Assembly: GCF_000003815.2 (NCBI RefSeq)
Contig: NC_049991.1
Coordinates: 14,011,612 to 14,075,611, forward strand
Source: Branchiostoma floridae
Taxonomy: Eukaryota > Chordata > Leptocardii > Amphioxiformes > Branchiostomatidae
DNA: 64,000 bases
Reading direction: 5' to 3'
The position numbers and the translations under genes are program-made. A model generated the notes under the pieces. It made no database searches. It saw nothing but the letters and a program-made list of their open reading frames with translations, and was not told the DNA's origin. Shown here piece by piece: positions 26,201 through 38,200 of the stretch; the first letter of the stretch is position 1, and each line of letters starts with the position of its first letter.

Positions 26201-29200
26201 GTCTGATTACTGAATTAGTTGACATTTATTGCATCTTAGTTTTCATTTTTAGTGGCGTTTGTGTGGCGTAACTGGTAGAGCATTTGGCGCGGAATCGAAA
26301 GGTGCCGAGTTCGATACCCACCATGCCCGACGTTGTGCCCTTGGAAAAGGCACTTTACATGACTTTCCTTGACGGTGGAGTGACGCCCACCAAGCCTCTT
26401 CGGCTATCTGTCTAGACTCTAATTGTGTGCCAAAACACACTACAGATTTGATGTGCCAATGTGGCAACATCTTCACATTGGTCTCCCACCAAGAACTGTA
26501 AAATTTTCTATTTTGTAGATCAATAGCCTTGGGTTCTCCAATGATGACTACTTTGCCACCTGTGGTGAGGACGGTAGCCTGCATGTGTGGTCAGTACAGG
26601 ACAGGGAGCAGACCCTGCAGTTCCAGGTAGTGGACCAGGTGGGTAGGAGGCGCTGCTGCACAGCTGTCACAACTTTGATTAGCATTCATATGTCTTCTTT
26701 TCCTGGCCAGATCAATGCTCTATCTAGAGTGAACACTGATACTTTTTGAGTCAGTCCAGTCATATCTGTAAATTGTGCCATAGAAATGTCAACAGTTTTT
26801 CTAATCTTCAGGAGAAAAATGGTCAATGTAACGTTACTTATTATTCAAACTCTGTAATACTGTAAATGCACAAACTTTCGCGGTGGTTTAATGTATGTGG
26901 TTTTTGCAGTGGCCGCTTCACCGCGAACTCTAAACCATCGCTAACATTTTTCCATGGCAATAAGAGACCACAACAGTGCACGGTGCTACCGCGAACTTTA
27001 AACCACCGCAGAAAGTCCTTTTTCCCGCTACTGCGAAATTAAATCCCCCTGAACTTGCATTTACAGTACTATGTGAATTTTTGTTAAATGAGACATTCTG
27101 ATTACTGACTGATGGTGGGAGTCTTGGTAGATGTTTTGCTTGGTAGATATTTTATCACAATAAAACTCAAAACTCACAGTAGCATCAATTAAGGAGGTTC
27201 AATGTATGTGAAGTCCCTGTTGCTTGTTGAAAAATTCAACAACCACATTCCTGCACAATATAGATACATGTATTTGGGTTGCTGTTAGTTCAAGCCATCA
27301 AACACTGATGAGACCTTACACTCCTTTTATATTGACAAAATATCAAACCAACAAAAGTTTGCAACTTTTGGGGAGCTTTTGAGACGCTCTGTCACTTTTT
27401 CAACACAGTAAGTCAGATCTCTCATTGGAGTTCCAAGAAGGTTGTCTCCAAAACCCTGACAAAAAATTGCTTGTTGGGACGAAAAAAAATTTCACCCCAT
27501 CCATCAAAAAAAACCTGAACTTCTTGACATGAAAATATATTCTTGGCAACAAAAATCAACAACATGGGCTCTCAAACAATGAGTGTGACTATCACAGAAA
27601 TATATCAAAGCTGAAGACAGTCGTGTTGGAGTTCTCTTCTCTGTATTTCCCACTCCTCCAGTCGTGCACGTGTGTGGCATTCAGCTCGCGGGCCCACCCC
27701 CCTCCCACCAGGGTGGGCAGCGACGATGTGAGCAGTACGTACATGGTGGCGGGGTACAGCGATGGGACAGTCCGCATGTTTGAGCTCGACAGTGTGGAGA
27801 TGGTGCTCAAGATGCATCCTCACGCTGTGGCCATCACTGCTGTAACTTTTGCTGCAGATGGTGGGTTGTTTGTTTTTTGTTAGCTTGAACCTTTGATTTG
27901 TCAAGAGTTAAGCTCAAATTAGCTTGCAGGCTGCTTTTCACTGAGGTCATGTATGAGCATAGCCTGGGTACCATCCGGATAGTAGTTCGCTCCTATGCTC
28001 ACTTCTGCTATCCGTCTGGAGACGTGCACATTCAAACCGTTTGGTGCTAACGTCAGTTAATGAGCGAATCAAGGAATGGGTTCTAGAGCGCTCGTTCGAT
28101 GACAACAGGCCCTCTCGCAAGCAGACGGAGAGCTTGTCCGGTGTTGGAACGCCTGTTCGGACGATCGCTTGAACCCATTCCATAATTTGCTCATATGTGG
28201 GGACCAATCAGCGCCTGCGTCCAAAATTTGGACGATTCCAGACGTTAAGATGGTCCGCGTTCCCAGACGGAAACACAGAGAAGCGACTGTATATAGTGTA
28301 TAATGAATGTCAGAGCTAGAAGAGACTGTATATAGTATATATTGAACGCCGGAGCGAACTACTTTCCGGATGGTACCCAGGCTAGTATGAGCAGGCAAGA
28401 GTCAGACAAAATGTTACAAACTTTAATATGCAGATTACATGCTTAAAGTCTTAATAAATACATGTGTCTATAACATGGTATAAAGTATAGTCACTGTTGT
28501 ATCCTTATGCATTACGTGGTGTCACAAAATTGCATAACAGAAGCTCAGATCAACCTGCAGGCCTCTTTTTATTGAGAACATGAATGACGGAGTAAGGGTT
28601 AGACAAAATATATCAAAGATACAGATTTTATGATTTAAATCCTAATCTGTACACATTATGCTGCATGGGCTTCTGATAATTGATTGTTTGTCTAACAAAT
28701 GGTTGCTTGAACAGTCTGGTATGCTACCAGCTAAACTGTTTAAGCAGCAAAATAGAAGGACAGAAGAACACTTTGAAAGTGTTTCCCAGGTCGAGCCATC
28801 TTGTCAGGGGCGAGCGATGGGCTGATCGCTGTGAGCAGTCCAACCACAGGCATGACCCTGCGCATCCTCAACGACCACAAGGGGGCGCCGATAACAGCGA
28901 TGGATACGATCTTCAAACAGGTGCAGAATACTCATTTATGGATTTCTTAAATTTGCTTAATATGTAAATTGCGGATGCAGATGCAGACAGAGGCGAATGG
29001 AGATCAGCAATCAGACTTAAATGACTTCCCGCAACATCCAACCTTTGCAAGACAGGGAACAACGGACGCTAGACCGGATGGTGAGTGAGTGTTGCAATTG
29101 TCCAAACAGAAACATTTGGCTGCCTTATAATTGTATCTCACAATGTCATGTACATGGCTGATTGGACCAAATCAGGATTTGCAGACAATGACATGATCTA

Positions 29201-32200
29201 TAGAATCAATGTGAATTGATATAAAACTGTTGTAACAATTAAATGTTTTTCCCCACAGGACAAGGACTACGGTGTTACTGCTCCCATCCTGTGGTTAGCC
29301 ACATCTGCTGACAGACGGGTTAGTGTATGGGCTGCTGATTGGACCAGAGACCTTTGCGAGCTGGTGGATTGGATGTCGTTCCCGGCACCAGCATTCGATC
29401 CCGACGGAAACGTTGTCAGGAAAACTGATTTGGTAACTTTTTTTCTTGAGATGTTCCTCGATACCTTTACCTGACATTAGTCTTATACAATCTCAAGAGC
29501 TCAAGATACAGCAAAAAAATTTATATAAAATAATTATACATGTAGCAATGAATTGTGTGTTTCATTTTATTTTTGTGCTTACAATATGTAACCTAAGGAA
29601 AGCCGTAAGGCCTCATTTCTTACCCCCTTTGATTAACCTTAACCAATTCAAGGCTTGAAAGAGACCCGTAAATACTACAAATAAAAGCAAAAAGGGTGGA
29701 TTGAAAGACAAATCAGAAAAGTTATAACCTGAATTTAGTTTTGATTTCTATTGTCTGTTTTATCAGACCACGTGTGGTATGGTACAAATTTAACTTAAGG
29801 TATTCAAAGTCTGTAGATCCATGCAGCCATAATATGATTATAGTTTCACCAATGTGAGTCTTAAACTAAAGTTGAGAATGTAGAGAAATTTAGGCTATGT
29901 GATGAGAGAAAATGTTTTAAGCAAGCAATTTTGTTCAGCACATCCAACAAATCAAATTAGCTTAGCTAAAAGGAACACGTTTTCACCCAATTAACCCTTC
30001 TTCATAGACCATTTCTTATTTGCTAAAAATCAAGCGAAAAAGAAGAATAATGTTTTCGGAAGTGTAACAATTCATAATGGAATTTATGCTAGCTACAATT
30101 CCAAGCAATGCGCACAAAAAATATTACATATTGATTGTTTTTGAATGGGTAAGAAATTTGGCAGTCTGCCACACTATGTGGCAAATGTTTGCACTTTGGA
30201 ATGTCAGTGCAGATTATTTTGAAATTGGAAGCCAGTGTTGCTTTTTCCCATTTCCTGATAATGAATAAAGTTCATTACCTTGATTATCTGGCAGTGAGGG
30301 CTTAGATCTTTCCTTTCAAATGCAAATAGGTGGGAATGTGTGCATTACCTTTCAGCTCAGTGCAGTGGGATTAGATGTTGTTACTGCAGCTTTTCTGTAT
30401 TGTGAGAGCAATTCCCTACAATATGTTCTGTAAGTAAGGGTTAAGCAAACTTTTGTAAACCAGGTCAAAATGATGAACATTGATGAATTGACCAAAGTTA
30501 CAAGCAACAACATTTTTTTTCTTAGATGACATTTTAGAAAAATGGAAATGTTCAACTCCTATCAGCTGACAAAATTTTGTTGCATGTGACAGATTAATCA
30601 TTGGGTGAAGACATACAATGTAGAAATATTCAAATTCGAAAATAGGAAGAGGAAAAACAGCCTGAAAATTGAACAATGGCAGAAATTTCTTCATGATGAA
30701 AGGAAAATATTATTCATTTTAGTATTTATCCATCAATGGCTTGTGTAATGATGAAAAAAATTCAAGTTTGTGGGAGCCAAAATATGATGACAAAATTAAC
30801 CAGAATTATGAACAAGAAGTCTACACACTGTCAGAATCAACATTTAGAGATGTTAAAATATTGCAAAATTGACCATAGACATAGTACATGAACATGTACA
30901 TGTTTACCTTGATTGCCTGACCAGATCTCTCCTCTCCCCATACTGTAGGCTTACTACGCCAGCCTGCCCCCCTCCCTGGCACAGTTTGTCCCAGATGACC
31001 CTGACACTGTGGTGTACACCGGCTACGGCATGCAGAGGCAGGTGCAATACTACAGCCTCACACACAGAAAGGTCTGTATTTAAAGCTATACCGCCCTTCG
31101 ATGTAACACACCAGCTTAATGCCAGCTTTAGTTCAGGCCTTGTTTTATAAGATGGTTGTTCCATTCTAGACAAACAGTTATTTTGAAGGATTACCTTTTG
31201 GATGGACTTACATGTATGTTTGCCATTGGCAAATTCTCAATCGAAAAAGTAATTGCCTTGAATCTTCAGATATCAATGGCTCAAAAACCAAACAAAGGTT
31301 TTTAATAAATTAAATAAGAATAAGCTAAATCCTTTCTATGAACTTGGCATGACTATGAATTATCGTTCCTTAGAAAATGCTATTCCCACATCTTCAGAAA
31401 ATTTGCAAAAACAACAATCTCTTTATCTCAAAGAAACTTTCCTGGAAATGTTCAAATTGCTGAATGGTTTAGACTCGAACATCCATGTGCTTGGACAATT
31501 GTTACTGCTAAATGCATTTGCTAGCCAAGGATAATTTTTTCCTCTATTTTTCTCACAGCTTTGTGTCCTGCACACAATTAGGCCTAACGAGTTTTAATGC
31601 CTCAGCAAGAGGTATATTTCTTTTGTCGTTGCCTGAATAGCTGTGGCAGATTAAGATGTTTTCAAGAGGATTTAAAGGTGGATTAGATAGCAAAGCTTCT
31701 CACACCAACTGTGTGTCTGCCTCCACCAGACCTCACAAAAGTGTTGTGTCAGCAGTTTGTTCAGAAACAAAATTAATGTAGGATTTCTTATTTTTTTATC
31801 ATGAGAACACATGAAGCACTATTCTTCTGAAAGCCTTCCAAAATTTGGTTGTCAAACAAAATGTAAATCTTGTTATTTCTTGGCAAGGGTCTGGAACCAA
31901 GTTATTCGAATGTGCATATTGATTGATGGAATTAAATACTTAAAAAGCTATCAACTACATTTTGTATGTTTTTAAAAAAGTTGCAAAGGTGAATGCATTT
32001 AATATTATGCTCATTTTTAGTAGCATACAAGAGAATAAGTGACTGTGGCATGTGTTGCTCTTTCTTTACATTCTGCTAGTTATTGCTTGAAGCAGATTCT
32101 ATTATTAGTATCAGAACCATTATTCCGCTCCCATGAGAGGGAATACTTGAAACTTGCTGTTTCTCAGCCCTAAGGCTACACAGTAGTCAGTAAAGCCTTA

Positions 32201-35200
32201 CTAAGGCTGACCCTGTAAGGTTTTTCCCAGTGGATTGAATTACGCAGTATGTGCTCCGCTTAAACACACTGTCTGGGGCTCACTCTGTCTGCACTGAAAT
32301 TACTTCAGTCACAAAAAAACTCACATGCAGTTTTACAGTCAAAATGAAATAAAGACTACTGGAATTAAGTTATTACAAGACACCTCTGCACTGCCTTGTA
32401 GTAAAGCCACTTTGCGGTAAGTATTAGACTATAACTTGAAATGGGAAGCATTAAGGTCCAATATTTGCTCTTTTTACATCTGTCGCGTGAGGTTTATAGT
32501 GTGGTTAACAGTGCAATGTTCTTGCACTCGAGGAGAGTCATAAAGTTATATCAATAGTCCTAAAAGGTCATGGAAAGCTTTTCATTTTTATGGCGAAGTC
32601 ATAAAACTCATGATGTGGTAAAGATAGAGGGGTTGTCATTTTATGGAGCAGCATATCGGCTGGCCAGCGGCCAATTGATCGGACTTTGCTGCAAGAAAAG
32701 GCCAAGAAACAACCAAAATGGGCTGATGAAGGTCAATAATAAGGGTTGTAGAAGGAATTTATTTATTTATTTATTGATCTTGTAGGGTAGTCCCTTCAGT
32801 CTAGCAGACTGATTTCCAAGGGAGGCCTGTGACAATTCAATCAACATGAACAATAATCATACAACATAAAATGTAAATAATTGAATATAGGAGAAATAAT
32901 GTATCTGAATGACGACAAGGACTATAGGAGTATGACTAATTAAAACATTTGTGATGTACAAAAAAGTGGCTTCTGAGAAAAGAACTTTGGAACAGACCTA
33001 CATCAGCTTACAGATGTGGCAGAGACTGTCATTCTCATATACTATGATATAGGACTGGTTAGTCATAGTCAAAGCTGTAGGGCTGATATCAATTAGGATT
33101 TTAGCATGGTTAATATTAAACGAAAGAGGCCATATACAGTATGTGTGTGATATACCATCATTATGTGACTTGTACCAACTTGCATTGGTGAGACGGCCAA
33201 TCTGCTGTTGTTCACACAGTGTTGAAACAGTCAATAAAGGAACTCAAGCCTGATTACCTCCATGAAATGTCATGGAGGTTATATTTTACACAGCGTTTGT
33301 GTGTGTGTCTGTCTGTCAACAAGATAACTCGAGAACGGCTAAATGAATTAGTTTCATACTTGGTGTGTTGGTGGGGTGCGATGAAAGCTGGAAGTGATTA
33401 GATTTTGGGCCCCCTAGCGGCTTCCCTTGGTACTGCAGCGCAACTTCCGGTTTTGCTATCTCGTGTTCTGAACACGCTATGGTCACGATTTTTGAGTGTT
33501 AGATAGCTCTTGTGCTCAGGAATAAGTGACACAAGTTTTGGCCCCCTACCGACTAGGTTTGGGATAGCAGGGGCATTTTTGTCAAAAACTTCTGAAGAGG
33601 ATAACTCAAGAAGGGAACATTGGATTTTCATGATTTTTGGTATGTAGGTACCTTAGACAATGTTGTACAAGATAAGATACTAATTATGCAAAATAGGAGT
33701 ACATTTGCATAATTAATGAGAATATTCTATCACAGCAGTTTTTTTCAATTTATCTCTTGTCCCGGACATGATATAGTCTTGACATTTCGGTGGAAAATAG
33801 CTTGCAGTGTCATGACAAAGTGAGGCAGATTTCAGCCCCCTAACATGTAATTTCGGAACTGCAGGGGCGTTTTTGTCAAGACATTCCAAAGAGGATACCT
33901 GCAGAAAGGATTGACTGATTGGCATCATTTTAGGGGTGCAGGTAGCTTAGGCAAAGGTGTTCATAATGATATACATGTTATGCAAATGAGGACCTTATTT
34001 GCATAGTTAATGAGGAAATTGTATTTAACCATTATTAGCAATAACTGGACTTCAATAAATGTAACACTTATTGATTATGATAGATGGAATATAAGCAGAT
34101 ACCAAATATGGTAATGAGGAACTTATTTGCATAATTTAAGTAAAAATTGCAAAGCCGCTTTATGTCTAATGATTGGAATTTTATACTTGTGAGATGTGTA
34201 CGTTAGTCAATGATGAACAACAACACGCATAAATTATGTTAATGTATTAGTCAATTGCATAAAATTGACAAAAGCTCTAAATTTTCATGGAGGTATGAGG
34301 TCGCCGAACTCTAGTTTGAAATGTGCCTATTAGTTTATTAGGCTAGGAGCTAAAGTGGGTAAATTAACAGGTAGTACACTTTTGAGGGTAGTCCATTTTG
34401 TTGGGAGTCAGACTTTGATGCCAAGTGTTGATGTTATTCTCCTAACATCATGTATTGTGACTGCTAATCATACATCAGGGCTCAAAATAGTGGGTGCATG
34501 TGCACCCAGGTGCACCCAAAATTGGAGCTGTGCACCCAATTATTTTCTGTGGGTGCACAGGGTGCACCCATATTTTCTTGGGTTTATGTATGTAAAGATG
34601 TCAAAGTATACTAGTATACATCATATTCTTGATATCTAAGTGTTAGAAAGATTATAAAAATGTCTTTCATGGTACTTGTTTAAGAATTTGATAGCATATA
34701 ACTAAGTTTTGTTATTAGGTTTATCTGACATTCTATTTAGATTTAAGTGGTGCACCCACCAATTTTTTGGTGCACCCAATTTTTTAAGCTGGGTGCACCT
34801 AATCCGAAAAATGAGTCTCGAGCCCTGTACATTGTAGTGAGGAAGGAGTATTGTAACACACTGTGTCATACTTTATTAGTCTTCATCTATACAGTAAATA
34901 CTGTCTCGTTAACAACAGCTTGTTGGCTTTTATTTATTACCTGTAATTAACTCAAAGTGATGAACAGTAAGGATTATGTCTGTTGTTAAACATTGTAATC
35001 TTCTTCATTAAGTGCAGTCTGGGTGAAAAGTACACTACAATTAGTGACAATTATTGTGAATTGGTTTGAGGTTTTCCTATTAGGGGATGGTCTGCTGCCT
35101 TTAGCTTAGGATCACAGGATTTGTAGGGTGTTTGACAAGAATTAAGGACAATATCTTTTTTAAAGAGAAAGAGGACTTTTTTGTGTTATTGTTTGATTTC

Positions 35201-38200
35201 ACCTTCTTTGAGTTTACAATTAAGTCACTGCATTTATTGCTGCCAAAGGGTGACCTCACTTGCAGTTAAGATACTAGTATGCAATGTCCTTCAACTATTG
35301 ATAACAATTCTGAATTTTCACACAGCAAGAAAACTTTAATTTTTTTATTTCATTGACTAGCAGTTGTATTGGTGGCTGCCTTGTTTTCTGAACCAGCCAC
35401 TGAATGTCAAGTTCCATATTGCTGCCCTGAATAATGACAATATTATGATATGCCCTGCCGTGCACCGTGAAGTTCAGATCAAACACAATAGCAAACAGAC
35501 CAAACATATCTAAAACAAAATTACCCGTACATCCTGCTGCATTCCTCAGTACCTGTGTACAGTGCACTAATTCTTTAAAAGGGGAAACAATCTATGCATG
35601 GAAAAACAATGATTGTACTTGCACACTAATCCATATCTGCTCTCTCCTTATATTGACTGTGACTGTGTCTTAAATGTATGAATTACAAATTGCAAACAAC
35701 ATCTGTGTAGAGTCAATTCATACTCATACATTTAAGCATACATGACAGTAATTTTGGTACAATTTGATCCTCAACAAGATGAATAGATGCCTTGCAATTG
35801 CAACCCGAATGTCTGTTTACAGTTCAATGGAAGTAAAGTTTCTTTCTGCAGGTTTTACGGACCAGTGCCCTCACCAACTGGGTCCAGACTATGGACATAT
35901 CGCCAAAGGGGAACCTGCTCGCATTCGGTGACAACGGTAAGTGTACAGCATACCAGTTGTAAAAACTTAAACAGTTACTTCAGAATGTTGACCTTCATTT
36001 TTAAGACCTTTTTGCCACCAATCCATAGAGCTCAAGACTGTTTGCCGAGAAAATGATCCCTTTTTTTATGTTTTACCGATATGTCTTAGGAGGGGGACTT
36101 GTTGCGTTGTAGTCTAAATCCCTCTGACATTATCTTGGTTTAGTGCAGGATCTGGCATGCCCTAAGTCTAAGGTTCATCAATTATGTAACAACCAGTCAT
36201 TTTCTCATGATTGAATTGCCATGCTTTCATAACATCCAGTCTCGCATTTAATTGATAGCCTAGCATACATCTAAGTCATGGCGGTATAAGACAAAATACT
36301 ACTATTTTGACAGCCTCAGTGCACATGAATTGAGATTACAAAAAATTTCTAAAAAAAAGTATTTTCAATTGTTATTCAGGTGTCTAACATATGATGTAGC
36401 AGCAGTAATGAACATTTTCAATTAAGTGAGTCAGTCACGTACCAGGTCTTAAAGAGCATTTTGAAAAATCGCTAAGGTTGTTTAAACATACTTTAGACTC
36501 TATTGACATGAACACTTTTTTTGTGTCACACATGCATAACAGTCAAGATAATTAGGTTTCTAGGCATCTGGCTGCAGTGGTTACTGGCAGAACATTGTTT
36601 GTGTGCATGTACGTGCGTGTGTGTTCTGTATGTGTGTGTGCGTGTGTGTCTGTGTCTGTGTGCGTGTGTGTGTTTGTGTGTGTGAGTGTCTGTCTGTCTG
36701 TCTGTCTGTCTGCATCTGTGTGTCTGTGTGTGCATATTCGTGTGTGTGTGAAAGCACATGTTACACATAACAGCGCAGAAGCCACTCTGATAAAGCTGCC
36801 CTCACCAATTTCATTGAAGAATCTTTCTTACTCCTGACCATTTTGCCAACGTGCCTGCATGTTTAACAACTAAAACTGCAGCTGTCTTCTACTGTACTAG
36901 TTCACTTTTCAACTGGGAAAATTGTGATGAATCATCTCCCCAGTCTAGTTAAAGAAGTACATCATTTAATTCTTTTCCTGGAAATACCAACCATACAATG
37001 TACACCAAAAATAGTTACTCAAGCAACTGGATATGGTTTTGAAACGGTCAGACGTTTCGGAAAGAATCCACTAACCTACATCGACATACAATGTACAATC
37101 TTCTTGGGAGCAGGTAAAAACTAAATGCTTTCAAAAGTGCCATGTATTATCTTTCTTGCTGTGTGACGAGCAATAGGGGATTAGTACATTTTGTACTTTG
37201 AGTTTTGTATTTGCTATATTGAGGCTGCATTGTCTGACAGGAAAATCTACCCACTCCATCATTCTTGCAACAGTATATTTCCAAGGGGTCCTGCAACAAT
37301 ATCCATGTAAAATGTATCACCCATTTTTGTAGCACACTTGATTCTCCAGGTAAAAGTCTTTGATGACAGCCTTACTGCTACACAGATTACCCATTAGTAG
37401 ATGGTTATCTCTGATTGTGTGCAATTTGATATAAAAAGTGGCCTTTTAAGGTTATTAGAAGTCATATCCAAGTGACCCTTTTTACATATTATTAGTCTTT
37501 TAGGGTTATTGGAATTCATCTCCAAGTGTCCCTTTTTATGAATTTATTCTTAATAGCATTTTAGCATGCAATATAGTGTTGGTCATAAGTGGGGCATAGT
37601 TGTGCATCAGCATGCTCATCTGGCACTTGGAGAGCCAGTTTTAACCTTTCCTTCAGCATGTCACACTTTTAGATTTTGAGAGCCTGTTAATGGAAAGGCC
37701 TCCAGCTGAGGGAGGACCACTTCTCCTGCAGTGTACATCGTGTCCTTCATATTTGGGAATCACAAGAAGGTTTAAACCTCAGGGCTAGTGAAAGATGTTA
37801 CTGAAGAGCAAAAAAATGGATGTTACAGAATCGAAAGGAAAATTCTAACCATTATAGCCTACTACTTTACGCAGGCTGAACAAACATTTGTCTTGAATCC
37901 TCCCTATACTTCAGAAATATCCATAACCAAGTCCTACATTTTACTACCCTACCTTCCAAGCATAGCCTGTTTACCAGACCTCAGCCTGATCTCAAAAATA
38001 TCTATTGTGTAGAAAGTTTCTACAGTCATCAGGCCAGACCCCAACACAATAGATATTTTTGAGGTTGGGGTCTCAGGTATCCAGGCTATTCCAAGCAATG
38101 CCTCTTTTCTTGCAATTAATGTAAATCCTGTCTTTTCTGTTTGTTTCTTTCTTACCACTTCCTTCCTTCTTCCAGAAACTTGCTGTCCCCCCTTTGTAAT

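Larger units (their letters stand above)
31072..35851. other. Longest WDR90 intron (4.8 kb)
   Basis: Contains a putative minus-strand LINE tail near 32757-32850, a dispersed 1.06-kb repeat at 33255-34315 and a CAGGGCTC-ended element at 34476-34827. The parts 31072-32750 and 34840-35851 are AT-rich and show nothing I recognise. Confidence 0.55.

Noticed and set aside
26255-26329. Functional tRNA gene
   Set aside because: A and B boxes are present, but the anticodon and acceptor arms do not pair well and the unit continues into a SINE body.
28981-29080. Possible extra WDR90 exon with open frame and a GTGAGT donor
   Set aside because: Including it puts the next exon (29259) out of frame and into a stop, while joining 28920 directly to 29259 is in frame and matches the WDR90 family without a gap.
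36526-36837. Open frames of about 77-86 codons on both strands
   Set aside because: They translate a GT/CTGT microsatellite and consist of His/Thr or Val/Cys runs.
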